Notes under the pieces: generated by a model
Databases searched by the model: none
Told to the model about the DNA's origin: nothing
What the model saw: only the letters and a program-made list of their open reading frames with translations
Part shown: one piece after another, positions 31,800 to 42,244 of the stretch
Layout of the letters: each line of letters opens with the position of its first letter
Position numbering within the stretch: position 1 is the first letter of the stretch
Position numbers and translations under genes: made by a program
Assembly: GCA_026636295.1 (NCBI GenBank)
Contig: CP089450.1
Location: 868,001 to 932,000 of the forward strand
DNA length: 64,000 nt
Direction: 5' to 3'
Origin: Medakamo hakoo
Lineage: Eukaryota > Chlorophyta > Trebouxiophyceae > Coccomyxaceae

Positions 31800-34700
31800 A
31801 TGCGCTCCCTGACGGCGGCGGCCTTGCTGGCCCTCACGGCCCTGTCGTCCGTAGGCGCGTTCGATGAAGACTGCGACACGCGCAGCTTTCCAGCCGACGG
31901 CGGGTCGCTGAAGCCGGTGCGTTCCGTGTGTGGCTTTTCGTGTGCGCGCGCGCCATGCACGTCGGACAAGCGTGCTGGCGCCGCGGCGCTCCGCCAGCCC
32001 GCCCACGGCTGAGGCGGTGGTGCTAGGGCGCCCGTCCCGGCCCAAACTCGTCCTCGAAGACCAGAACTTCCATCGCGCCGGGGTTGGATGGCGTACATTC
32101 AATGCCTGGCCTCCCCGCGACGCTCCCGTCTCCTCCCTCCTCCATTGAGCCCTCCTCCCCCTCCCCTCTCACCACGCCCACCCCCTCCCTCCCATCCCTC
32201 CCCCACCCCCCCACCCCACCCCAACACCCCAACACCACACACAGGTCCGCACCCCCACCCCCGTCGTCGACTTGAAGTGGGCCGGCTCCGGCGACGACAC
32301 CGACCGCTTTGTCTTCGCGGTGACCGAGGCGGGGGACCGGGCCATGGGCGGCCGGCTGTTCTGGTCCGACGACTTTGGGTCCGCGCCGTCGTGGAAGGAC
32401 GCGACGGGGCGGCTGGACGGCGCGCTCTCGCCGTCGCCCGGCCTGCCGCCCGCCATGCGCGGCGTCGTCGACGTCTTTGCCCACAAAGACGCGCCGTGCC
32501 GCCTGCTCATCCAGGGCGCGGGGTCCCTGCACTGGACGACGGACGATTGCGGGCGGTCGTTCAAGCCCGCGCCCGCGCCCGCGGGCACGGCCGGCTGGTT
32601 TGCAGACTTCAAGCTCCACCCCACCCAGCCGGCCTGGATCCTGTCCAAGGTGCGGCGGGCGGAGTGCCACCGCCGCGGCGCGGCCGGCTCCAAGTGGTGC
32701 GCGTACGACCTGTTCCTGTCCCAAGACTTTGCGGCGTCCTGGCGCAACCTGACGGCCGAGTCGGGCGGCGCGATCGCGTCGTTCTGGGACTTTGACTGGG
32801 GCGCGTCCCTGTCCCCCTCCTCCTCCTCCTCCGTCAAGGACACGACCATTTTCGCGACGGCGTACGAGGACGCGGCGCACATGAAGGGCCCGTACCCGGG
32901 CTGGGACAGGGACATGCACTTTGTCGCGTCGCACGACTTTTTCCGGACCGCGCACAAGAAGGTCGCGTCGTGCGGCAATCAGTTTGAGGTCGTGGGGCGG
33001 ACGCTGTACCTGGCCATGCCCGCGGACTGCCCCGTCCACCCGGACGGGTCGCCCCGCCCCAAGGCGCCCCGCCCGGCCGGCGGCGGCGCGGGGTCCGGGT
33101 CCAACGTCGTCCTGTACACGAGCACGGACGAGGGCGGGTCGTGGGCGCAGGCCTGCCTGCCCGTCAAGTGGATGGACCTGGGCTACTCCCTCGTCCGCAC
33201 GCACGACGCGGCGTCCGCGCTGGTGGTCGTCGACCACGATGAAGAAGACCCCGCGTCCGCGGCGGCGCCGGCCGGCAACGTCTACTCCCCCGGCTCGGGC
33301 GAGGCGGGGTCGCCCATCTTCACGCTGGCCCTGCCCCGCACCTACCGCACGTCGTCCGCCTCCGACTTTGCGCGGATCGAGGGCCTGCCCGGCGTGTTCA
33401 TGGCCAACCAGATCGATGGCGACGCCTTCGCCGGTGGGGGCGGCGGCGGCAAGCCCGGCCGGCGCGCGTACGAGAGCTACGTCCGCACGCGCGTCTCCTT
33501 CAACGGCGGCGCGCGCTGGCAGGACCTGGCGCCGCCGCCGGACCCGCGCCACCCGGCCTGCCGCCGGTGCGTGCCGGATGAGGGCGACGGCGACGGCGGC
33601 GCGTCCTGCCGCCTGCACCTGCACGGCCCGTCCTCCTGGCACGACGGCCCCGGCGGGCGGCCGTCTTTCTACTCGCACGCCAACGCCCCGGGTGTCATCA
33701 TGGCCGTCGGCAACGCGGGCCGCCACCTGGACCGCGCCGCCGACGCGCTGTGCACCTGGATGTCCCGCGACGGTGGCGCCACCTGGGAGGACGTCGCCCC
33801 GCGCGCGTCCATCTACGAGTTTGGGGACCACGGCGGCCTGCTGGCCATGGCGCGCCACGAGGTCGACGGCCCCGCGGACACCATTTCCTTTTCGGCGGAC
33901 CAGGGGCGGTGCTGGCACGACGTCCGCCTGGCCGAGGCCATCGACGTCCAGAACATCCGCATCGAACCGCGGGGCGCGTCCCACGTGTTCATCGTCCACG
34001 GCAAGGCCTGCCGCCGCAGCGGCGCGCACCAGAGCTGCGGGTGGGACGCGACCGGGGGCGGGCCCGCGTCCCCGCCCGGCCGCATGTACGTCCTGGACGT
34101 CCGCTCGCTCATGGGCCCGGACTGGCGCGAGTGCGGGAGCGGCGACTACGAGCGGTGGGCGCCCGCGGCAGCCATGCACAGCGGCGGCTGCCTGCTGGGC
34201 GCCAACGTGACGGTGGAACGCCGCGCGCTGCGCGCGAAATGCTTTAACGGCCGGGACTACGTGCGCGCCAACGGCACGGCGCCGGGCAAGAGGGGGGCGC
34301 CGCCCGACTCCGCGCCGCCTTGCCAGTGCACGCTGGACGACGTGGAGTGCGAGTACGGGTACGAGCGGGCGGGCAGCGAGGAGTGCGTGCCCATTCCCGG
34401 CTTTGACCTGCACGGCGCGGCGGGCCAGTGCGCCGCGCTGGGTGGCGGGCGGTTCGGCGGCCGGTCCCGCCAGCCTTACCGCGCCTCCACCACCAAGCGC
34501 CGGCTGGTGCACGGCGACACCTGCACGGGCGTCGGGTCTGTCATCCCGGACACGGACGGGCGCGGGCACGGGCGCGGGGTGGGCGGCGGCGGCCTGCGCG
34601 CGCTGGGGCTGGTGCTCGCGTGGGGCGTGGGCTTGGCCGCGACCGCGGGCGCGCTGGTCGCGGCGACGGGCGCCCTCCGCGGCGGCGGTGGCGGGTCTGG

Positions 34701-34989
34701 TGGTGGTTTTGGCGACGGCCTGACTGCCGCGGCCTCTAATGCCGCCACCTCCGTAGTCTCGACCCTGGCCGGGCTGGGCGGGCGGGTTACCGACGCGCTG
34801 GCCGGCGTCCGCGCTGGCACGGCCGCGCGCGCGGCCGCGGCCGACGCCTTTTTCCAGCCGCTGGGCGACGCGCCCGAGGGCGAAGGCACGGCGCTCCTGG
34901 CGTCCGTGGGTGAAGGCGGAGGCGGCGGAGGCGGTGGCGAGCTCGGCGGCCTTTCGGCGGCCGACCTAGCCGCGGCCGAAGTTTTGTGA
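31800..34989 (+). CDS. VPS10: VPS10/sortilin-domain sorting receptor
   Basis: Exons are 31800..31916 and 32245..34989, giving 953 residues in phase. The signal peptide MRSLTAAALLALTALSSVGA is followed by FDEDC. Asp-box (BNR) strands of the ten-bladed propeller are visible, e.g. LYTSTDEGGSW, then VSFNGGARWQDL, TWMSRDGGATWEDV and FSADQGRCWHDV. The cysteine-rich 10CC module follows: YERWAPAAAMHSGGCLLG, then CFNGRDYVRANG, CQCTLDDVECEYGY and ECVPIPGF. One transmembrane helix lies near residues 828-850, then a 100-residue Ala/Gly-rich tail. The tail holds EGTALL, which fits the acidic dileucine sorting signal. It is a type I receptor moving hydrolases or ligands from Golgi to endosome/vacuole. There is one VPS10 domain, against two in yeast Vps10p. 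Confidence 0.9.
31917..32244 (+). other. Intron of the VPS10 receptor gene
   Basis: GT-AG intron of 328 bases. The 3' part is almost pure C/T/A with many CCCACCC and CACCCC units. No gene is seen in it. Confidence 0.8.
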
Positions 34990-35070
34990 GACGGGATTGT
35001 TTGTGGGGGCAGGCGGGCGGGGGTGTCGAGGGAGGGAGTGTTGCTTCGCTCGCTTTGTTTTCTTGTGCTT

Positions 35071-36633
35071 TCATGCTTGCCGCGGCCTCCTCGCGCCAAA
35101 GCCTTTGGCCGTCGCCGCGGCGGGCGGGCCGCGCGGCGTGTGTTGTGGCGCGGCTGTCGCAGCCCCACCACCAGCGGCTTTCGCTCTCTCCCCTGCAAAC
35201 GCGGCCGCCGCCGCCAACAACTCTTTTTTACCTGCGGCCAGGGCCATGGCCAAGGCCACGTCGAACGGCAGGCCACCCTGGGCCAGTTTTGCCCGGTCTT
35301 CCACGGCTGTGGTGGGAAAGGCGGCCAGGGAGCCGATGGACAGCGCAGCAATCAGGCGCCACGCCGCGGCTTCTGCGGCGGCGGATGGAAGTGGGGTGGC
35401 CGGGTCGCCCAGGGACGCGCCGTCTCCAGCGCCACGGCCCAGGTCGCCGGGTTTCGTTGCGGCAGCGATGCGGGCCGCTGCCAACAGCCGTGGCCCCGCA
35501 TGCGGCGGGCGGGCGGTCACCTTGGCTTCCACGCTGCCGCCAGCCGAAAAGGCAGCGGCGACGCCCGCGCCCGCCGCGGCGGCCGCCCTCCACCCTTCCG
35601 GCCCTGGCGGGTCCAGTCCCGCCAGCGCGGCGCCGGCACCCAACAGCCCCGCATCCAGGCGCATGGACACCGCGTCTTCTGGGTTGGAAGGATCGATGAA
35701 TCCGTAGTCCAACAGGAGGTCGTCATTCGACAGGGAGTCGCCATACGAAATGGTCACGGCCTCGCCCGGCCGCAGGTCCCGGGCAGCGACGAGGGCGACG
35801 CCACCGCCCAGGCCTGGCACGACACGCGCCGCCGCCTTGTCCCCACGCTCATGGTTGCACATGTCGATGACGGGGACGAGGGAGGCGGGAGCATCGGGCC
35901 CGTGCACGCGGAACGCGCGGGACGAGACGGCCGACAGCGCCCACGCAAATCCGCCCGCGTCGACGGTCGCGCCGCTGAACGGGTCGGCGTCCCCGGTCAG
36001 TCCAGCCAAGTGGTCACGGGCAAAGCCGGAGATGAAGCGGGCCCGCTTGTCAACCTGCGCGACGAGCGGGGCGTAGGACAGCGCCTGGACGGCCGGCCGG
36101 GTGAAGAAGAGCGGGGTGGTGAACGTGGACGGCAGCGCCGACACGTACGGCTCAACGGGCGATTCGGGGCCTGCGGCACGGTGGGCGAGCAGGCCGAGGG
36201 CCAGGCGTGCACCCCACAGCTCGGCGGGGACGTGGGACGCCAAGGCGCGGACGGCGGCCGGGGAGAAGGGGAGGGGCGGCTCGTCGCCCGCGCCCCCTCC
36301 AGGCGCGGCCGGCGGTGGCAGGCCGGCCTCGCTGATCATGGCGCGCCGCGGCACGGAGACGAGGAGCGTGGATGCTGGGGTGGCCGACGACACGGCCAGC
36401 TCTGCGCCACCAAACGGAGAGGGCCGGATGGACACCCGGTCCGCGGCGCCGCCCGCGGACGCCAGCCAGGCGAGCAGGGCGGGGCCGGGGTCGGTCGCGG
36501 CGGCGGCGGCCACGGCCGACAGTCGGCGCTTTGCCAGGCCGGCGCCGGCTGCTCTCCACCGCTCCGCCAGCACTAGTCGTGTAGCTGGCATCCTGGAGAA
36601 CGCAGTGGACTGAGGTCTGGGTGCAGGCCGCAT
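35071..36633 (-). CDS. SET-domain protein methyltransferase, Rubisco-LSMT/SETD type
   Basis: This is a single exon of 520 residues from the ATG at 36633; an ATG at 36591 is also possible. The SET core is recognisable. The front part is FGGAELAVSSATPASTLLVSVPRRAM, where the family has an RGL-A/VA strand. Then come the conserved VPVIDMCNHERGDKA and GEAVTISYGDSLSNDDLLLDYGF near residues 253 and 292. The spacing and the YG(D)xxxNxxLLxxYGF form match the Rubisco large-subunit / fructose-bisphosphate aldolase lysine methyltransferase group. A helical Rubis-substrate-binding-like C-terminal domain follows. The Arg/Ala-rich start fits plastid or mitochondrial import. The target protein is not deducible. 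TTCTCCAG just before the second ATG looks like an acceptor, so an extra upstream exon cannot be excluded. Confidence 0.8.
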   Translation of the reverse strand: MRPAPRPQSTAFSRMPATRLVLAERWRAAGAGLAKRRLSAVAAAAATDPGPALLAWLASAGGAADRVSIRPSPFGGAELAVSSATPASTLLVSVPRRAMISEAGLPPPAAPGGGAGDEPPLPFSPAAVRALASHVPAELWGARLALGLLAHRAAGPESPVEPYVSALPSTFTTPLFFTRPAVQALSYAPLVAQVDKRARFISGFARDHLAGLTGDADPFSGATVDAGGFAWALSAVSSRAFRVHGPDAPASLVPVIDMCNHERGDKAAARVVPGLGGGVALVAARDLRPGEAVTISYGDSLSNDDLLLDYGFIDPSNPEDAVSMRLDAGLLGAGAALAGLDPPGPEGWRAAAAAGAGVAAAFSAGGSVEAKVTARPPHAGPRLLAAARIAAATKPGDLGRGAGDGASLGDPATPLPSAAAEAAAWRLIAALSIGSLAAFPTTAVEDRAKLAQGGLPFDVALAMALAAGKKELLAAAAAFAGERAKAAGGGAATAAPQHTPRGPPAAATAKGFGARRPRQA

Positions 36634-36710
36634 CCAGGAGCGGGAATCCCCAAACAGCAAAAAAAAAAGCGAGCAATTTTACTTCACACTGCTGACATGA
36701 CTGACCCCGC

Positions 36711-36730
36711 TCCCTCTCTCTCTCTCTCTC
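36711..36730. repeat. (CT)n microsatellite between the SET and FBXO7-like genes
   Basis: A CT-repeat run of about 20 bases lies in the short spacer between two minus-strand genes, upstream of the SET gene start. Confidence 0.85.
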
Positions 36731-36774
36731 ATTTCTAAAACGTGGGCCGCCCCAGGTGGCGGTGGCTTCTCTCT

Positions 36775-38177
36775 CTAAGGCGGCGGCCGCCACCGCGGCC
36801 CTGCACCTCCGCCACGCCCAAACGGCCCGCCCACGAAGGCCGGCCCGCCGCCACCGCCACCGACCCCACCAAACGGCCCGCCACGCGGCGCCCACACAGG
36901 CGCCGGGCCAGCCCAGTGTGGAAAAGGCGGCCGCCACCCAGCGCCGATCCGACCCGCCAAGCGGGCCCGGCCTGCCGCGGCGGCGGCGCGCCGCCTCTCC
37001 GCCCACCGCGCCGCAAACGCTTCGCGCGGGCCGGACGCGGACCCGCGCGTCGCAGAGACGCACCCGCCCGCGGGGAGTGCGCCCGGCCCAAACTCACGCG
37101 CCAGGGCAGCGCTCCACAGGCCGTCATCCGCCACAGCCGCGCCCAGGGCGCGGCAGGTGCAGCCGAGCGCGGCCAAGTCCCGGCCGGGCAGCAGGGCCGC
37201 GATGGAGAAGAGGACGTCTGGCGGGAGGTCGGCCAAGGCACGGGGCGGGAGGGGCGCCGCCGCCCCTGCCTCCCCCGCTGCCGCAGCGGCGGCGCGGGCC
37301 AGGGGAGACGCCAACCCGTCCGCCAGGGCGATGACCAGGTCGCGGACGCGGGTTACGTGGAGCGGTGGGGCGCCGCCCGCGTGGTCGGCCGTCCGGATGG
37401 ACACGGTGCGCGCGGGGGACCCCTCCGCGGACGCGCTGTGCCCGACCAGCCCGCCCGCGACGACGGTGAAGGCGCCGCAGTCGTACGCGCGGACTTCCAA
37501 GGTCGGGCCGGCCTCTGACGGTTCGCCGTACGAGTAGCGGAGGGGCGGGGCGGTCAGGGAGGGCGCCCAGCCGGGCGGGAGGCGGGCACCGCCGGCGCTC
37601 CGCCAGGCGCTGACAAAGCCGGCTTCGAGGAGCGCCGCGTGCGCGGCGGCCGCGATGGCGGCCGGGACGGACGGCGGCGGCGGTGCGCCTCCACCCTCTA
37701 AAGCCGCCCTCAGGGACGCGGGCACGCCCGTCGCCGCCGCCAGGAGGTGGGCGGCCGCGGCCGGAGTCAGGCCGCGGGCGGCAGAGGTGGTGGGTGGACT
37801 GGTGGCATCCCCAGCAGCAGGCGCGCCCCCCGCCGGCGCCGTGGTGGCGTAGATCAAATCGCCTGGGCGGACGCCTAGGGCAGCCAGGGACGCGTCGGGC
37901 GGCGTGTCCTCCGGGCAGAGCGGGGTCTGTTGCGTCGTGTGGAGAATGTGTGAGGACGGGGCGTGAGAGAGAGAGAAGGCAGGGAGGAGCGTGGGGGGTG
38001 GTGTCCCTAGATGGATGGAGAGCCCGGGGCCATCCACTATTTTCCCCCGCCGCCTCACACCTGTCCATTCAGCGACACCCAGGGCAAGCTCGCGTTGCCC
38101 AGAAGCGCGTTAAGCTGGCCGAGCGTGTCGGCTTCGACGCGGGTCGTGGCCGAGCCGGCGCGGACGCGCAGGCGCAT
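36775..38177 (-). CDS. FBXO7-like protein: ubiquitin-like start, FP-type domain, F-box
   Basis: Exons in transcript order are 38177..38061 and 37926..36775, giving 422 residues in phase. The 39-residue first exon starts MRLRVRAGSATTRVEADTLG. Together with TPLCPEDTPPDASLAALGVR and GDLIYAT it forms a ubiquitin-like fold, as in human FBXO7 (MRLRVRLLKRT start). A middle domain follows (AAHAALLEAGFVSAW, then LTAPPLRYSYGEPSEAGPTLEV and VRDLVIALADG) that fits the FP domain shared by FBXO7 and proteasome inhibitor PI31. The F-box LPPDVLFSIAALLPGRDLAALGCTCRAL lies near residues 268-312. The Gly/Pro/Arg-rich C-terminus GPFGRGGGAGPRWRPPP recalls the PI31 tail. Role: SCF substrate adaptor and possible proteasome partner, by family. 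Confidence 0.8.
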
Positions 38178-38274
38178 AGCTGCATGCGGCGGTCAAGTGT
38201 CTTCTACTGTGTGAGAGAGTGAAGAGGCGGCCGATGCAGGCCACAATACGATTTTCCCGCACGCACGTCGGACC
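38178..38274. promoter_or_regulatory. 97-base divergent promoter, FBXO7-like / bL33c
   Basis: This is the gap between opposed start codons. CGTTTTCCC-like and TGTGTG patches are present and no TATA box is seen. It must serve both genes or overlap them. Confidence 0.45.
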
Positions 38275-39096
38275 ATGCCGCCCATCTCCACGTCGTTCCT
38301 GGGCAAGACGGGCTTGGCCCGCCTGGCCGCGCCTGCTGTCGGCGTGCCCTCCCGGACCGTGACCTGCATGGCAAAGAAAAAAGGTGCGTTTTGTTTGCTC
38401 GGGCGGTCGAGCGTGCGTGGCCACGCACGAGCGCTGCGCCGGCTTTTAGTCGCCAGTTTAGGGGCAGGCGGTGGTGCCTGTCCCTGTGTATGCCCACAAT
38501 GCGGCGCTTGACTTGTTTACTCGTCAATTGGGGCGGAAGTGTGGGGAATGGAGGGGGTCCTGCGCCCTGCGCGGCCGCGTCTCCCTCTTGCCGGCGGCGG
38601 CTAGGTCCGCCGGCGGCGGTCGCACCAGCACACGCCCGTCCCTCGTCGCCTCACGCCCCGCTTTTCCACCCAAACAACCTCTCGCAGGCATCCGCTGCAT
38701 TGTGACCCTGGAGTGCACGGAGGCGCGGGCGGAGGGCGCGACGCCGTCCCGCTACACGACGCAGAAGGTACAAATCGCTCTCAACCTGCGCCCCCCCCCC
38801 CTGCGCGGACCCTCCCTCTCCATTTTTCGTCCTCACGCCCCACATCTCCCGACCTCCCACTCCTTTCCCAACAGAACCGCAAGAACACCCCTGAACGGCT
38901 CGAACTCAAGCGCTACAACAAATATTTGGGTCGGCACACCGTCCACAAAGAAGTGCGTCGTGCGGATTCTGTGTTGGGGGCAGAGGCCCCAGGATGGGGT
39001 GCCACTCCCCCCCCTCTCCCTCGCCAACTGCCCGCCGCCCTCTGACTCCCCAACCCCTGCCTCCCTTTCTCCGCTCCCCACCTACAGGTCAAGTAA
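38275..39096 (+). CDS. RPL33: Nuclear-encoded plastid ribosomal protein bL33
   Basis: Exons are 38275..38383, 38688..38767, 38875..38952 and 39088..39096, giving 91 residues in phase. The last exon is 9 bases and encodes only Val-Lys-stop. The first 31 residues are a plastid transit peptide ending near VTC. The mature protein [20 protein letters not shown] to [10 protein letters not shown] matches cyanobacterial/plastid L33. Chlorophyte plastid genomes lack rpl33, so a nuclear copy is expected. The bacterial zinc site (two CxxC pairs) is largely gone: the first pair is CTEA and the second reads YNKY, so this is a zinc-free form. It is part of the 50S plastid subunit near the E site. A TGTAA lies 204 bases past the stop. 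Confidence 0.92.
38384..38687 (+). other. First intron of the bL33c gene
   Basis: GT-AG intron of 304 bases, longer than the gene's whole coding sequence (276 bases). It contains less GC-rich stretches such as 38445-38535. No gene or structured element is recognised. Confidence 0.8.
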
Positions 39097-39299
39097 ATGC
39101 GGCGGACGGCGAGGAACGAAAAGGGTCGAGAAAAGAGTTGATGGCGGGGAGCGAGCGGACGGCCGTGTCATTGTGTGCTTCCAGCCGCGGGGATGGGAGG
39201 GAGGCTGGCTGGCTTTTTTTCCGTGCCGCCCTCCCCCCACCACGCCCCGCCCGCGCCCCAAAACCAGCGTGGCCTCGCCCTTTTTCGGTTCAAGTCTTC

Positions 39300-39304
39300 T
39301 GTAA
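39300..39304 (+). terminator. Poly(A) signal TGTAA of the bL33c gene
   Basis: TGTAA sits in a locally AT-richer stretch, followed by a T/C tract. Position and composition fit a chlorophyte 3' end. Confidence 0.55.
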
Positions 39305-39374
39305 CACTGCGCGTACTTCTTTCCCCCCCAAGCATTTTTCTAAAAAATTCCAGTAAGCCCGTGCTCTCGCCCTA

Positions 39375-41986
39375 CTACGCCCACCGTTGCAGGACGCACA
39401 AGCGCGGCGGCGGTCCGCCGCCCGGCCCGCCCGCCCCGCCCCCTCCACCGCCCCCAGCAGCCAACACGCCCGCCGCCGGACTCGCCACCACCCCCAACAC
39501 CAGCGGCAGCCAGGGGTGCACCAGGTACGCCACGGCCTCCTTTGGCGGCGGCGGCGGCGGCGGCGGCGGCAAAGCGGGCGGCGGCGGGCCGCCGTCTGCC
39601 GCGGGCCGTGGCGGCTGCCTCTGCACGACCGGCGGCGGCGGCGGCGGCGGCGCCAGCAGCCGCCCACCACCCCTCACCGCCGCCGCCGCCGCCGCTCGCC
39701 TCGGCACCAGCCTCCCAGGCGCTTCCGCGGGGGCGGGGCGGGCGCGGGTCAGCGCGCCCGCGGCCCGGCCGTCGGCCGCAAACAGGCCCCCATCCAAAAA
39801 GGGGGAGGCAGGGTGCAGGGCGTGCGGTGGGGCGGGCAGCGGCACGGGGGGCGGGGCGGCGCCGCCTGCGGGGGCGAGGAGCCACGGCCCGATGGGTGGC
39901 GGCGCAAAGCGGGGCCAGACCGGGTCGGCACGGGCGGCGGAGGCCGCGGCCGCCCGCCCGCCCGCCCCACCCCCACCCCCACCCCCGCCCACCACCCCCT
40001 CCCACCCAAAAAACCGCCGCCCGCCGACCACGTACGCGGTCGCCAGGCCCTGATCGTCCGCCCGGCCAAACCAGGCGATGCGGCCGGCGGCCGGGTCGAG
40101 CAGGGCGAGGAAGGTGGGCGGGCCGGACGCCGTGGCGGCGGCGGCGGCGGCGGCGGCGGCCGCGGCCGCGGCGGCCGCGGTCGCACCAGCAGCAGCCGGC
40201 GCGGCACTCCCGCTCAAAGCAGCCGCGGCGGCGGCCGCCAGCCGAGGCGCCACCGGCGCGGGCGGCACGCCCGGCGGGGCCAGCGCCAGCAGGAGGAGCG
40301 GGCGCGGCCGCCCCCGCCGCCCGCCGCCGCCTCCGCCCGCCTCTTCCTGGAGCAGCACCTGCGCGCGCCACACCGCGAGCGAGGCAAAGCCGTCGAAGTG
40401 GCGGTGGAAGGCCGCGAGCGCGGGCGGGCCGGCGTCCCGGGCGGCGGCGTGGGCGGCGGCCAGGACGGCGTGGCGCAAGCCCGTGATGAAGGGGGATTGT
40501 TGTTGCGGCGGCGGCGGCGGCGGCTGCCGCCTGGCGGCGCTGAGGGCTGGCGGCCGCAGCGGGCGCGCGCCACCGCCGCCGCCGCCACTGCCGCCGCCTT
40601 CCAGCGCCGGCACCGCCGGCGGCCCGGCCAGGCGCAGGGCGGGGCCCGCCACGCCTTCCATGGGCACCAGTGCACGTGCGGACGCGGTGCGGTCCACGGC
40701 GGGAGCGGCGACGAGCGCGGGCGGGCGGGGCGGGAGGGGAGGGTGGGCGGGCGGGCGGGGGGGCGCGGCCCCTGCCTCGGCCGCCGCTGCGCGGCGTGAC
40801 GCCGCCTCCGCCGCGTCGGCGGCCGCGACCACCTCCCCATCATCCGGGCGCAGGGAGTCTCTGGACAGGACGCCCGCGGGTCGCAGGGCGCCCACGTCGC
40901 CACACAGCTCAAACAGGCGGATGGATTGGGAGCGGACGCCCGTGAGGGCGAGCGTCGTGCCCGCCAGCGACGCGCCAGCGCCGCCCGCCAGGGGGATGAA
41001 ATCGTCCGGGATGGACACCTCGCACGCGGCCGTGCCTGTCACAGCACACACGACGTGGAGCGTGGTCAGCGGGACGCGCGGCACGCCGTCGATGGCGGGC
41101 GGCAGGGCCGGGAGGCGGAGGGACAGGACAGGCGCGGCCGAGGTGGTGGCGGCCGCGCCCGCCGCGGCCGCGCCCCCGCCCTCCGCCCACCCCGCGCCCG
41201 GCGCGTCTGCCGAACTGGCGGGGGGCGTGGAGGACGCGACGATCAACCACCGCCCGCCGCACGCCTCCAAACAAAAGTCGCGGGCGAGCGTGGCGGCGCC
41301 CCGGGCGAGGGTCGTGCGCCACGCGACAGGGAAGGCCGCCTCAAAGCCCAGCGGGGAGGGCGAGCGCCCGTCCCAGTCCTCGCCCGCCGCTGCCGCGCTG
41401 CCATCGCTGGCCAGCCCCACCACCGCCCGGGCCACCAGCTCCCGGTGCCCGGCACCGTGCGTCAGCAGGAGGGCGCCGGACGGGGTGAAGCCGCCGAGCG
41501 AGGCGGCGGCGGCGGCCGCTGCGCCCGCGGGCCCGCCCGCGCCCGCGCCCGCCGCGCCCGCCGCTAGAATGGACTCCAGGTCAGGTGGGGTGTGGAGTGG
41601 GACGGACGCGCCCGTGGGGAGCAAGGCTTCGTAGTAGGAGCGCGTGGCGGCGACCTGTTGTTGTTCGGATGATGGGGTGTGTGTGTGGGGGGGGGGGGGG
41701 CAAGGTGGATGCGAGGTGGCGCGACGGTGGGGGGGGGGGCCTGTTGCGCACGCGAAAATTCCACCCATCCTCCCTCCCTTCAAAGACTCACCGCCGCGCC
41801 GGGTTTGTGCCCATGCACCCCTCGCCGCCGCAGGCGGAGGACCAGGTTGACGGGCGGGTCTGGCGGCGGGGAAGGGAGGGGGGCCGTCGCGGTCGCCACG
41901 TCAATTGGCGTTGGCGTGGCGCCGCTGCCGCCGATGCCGGCTGACGTGCCGCCGGCGCGGAGAGGGCCGGCGGCGGGCGCCATCAT
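39375..41986 (-). CDS. DET1: DET1 (de-etiolated 1) homologue with long low-complexity tail
   Basis: Exons in transcript order are 41986..41792 and 41654..39375, giving 824 residues in phase. Exon 1 ends LVLRLRRRGVHGHKPGAA, similar to IHRLERRRISSGKAGT of animal DET1. Exon 2 opens VAATRSYYEALLPTGASVPL, matching the RFYENLVPS start of the plant protein. Further matches are GGFTPSGALLLTHGAGHREL, FCLEACGGRWLIVASS, LTTLHVVCAVTGTAACEVSI, GTTLALTGVRSQSIRLFEL and, late, FHRHFDGFASLAVWRAQVLLQ. DET1 is a nuclear WD-like partner of DDB1, COP10 and CUL4. It represses photomorphogenesis in plants and controls light-dependent gene repression in algae. After about residue 605 comes a Gly/Ala/Pro-rich tail of some 220 residues not seen in land-plant DET1. 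Confidence 0.78.
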
Positions 41987-42244
41987 GCGACGTATGGGAG
42001 TGGGTGGGTGCTACGACATCGCGGCTCTGTTTTTTTTCCGGGCTAGCTTTTCGGCAAACGCTCGAGTGCACAGGGCCGAGCGCGCTCGGAGCTAGCCACG
42101 AGCCACTGTTGTTTGTGCGGCCTGTCAGAAAGGCTCGAGGCGGCGTTCTCGCGCCGGGAAAACCTTTCTCAGGGACTCCCTGAGGGGCTTGACATTTTCA
42201 AGCTCCGACCTGACGCGCGCGCCTTCCCAGGAAAACCGCCGAAA
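41987..42244. promoter_or_regulatory. Divergent region, DET1 / fatty-acid-hydroxylase-family gene
   Basis: These 258 bases lie between opposed starts. They hold a T run at 42029-42037 and two AGCTAGC-like hexamers (42043 and 42093). No recognised core element is seen. Confidence 0.4.

Noticed and set aside
32023-34569. Open frame of 848 codons antisense to VPS10
   Set aside because: No family similarity. The sense strand encodes a complete sortilin-type receptor.
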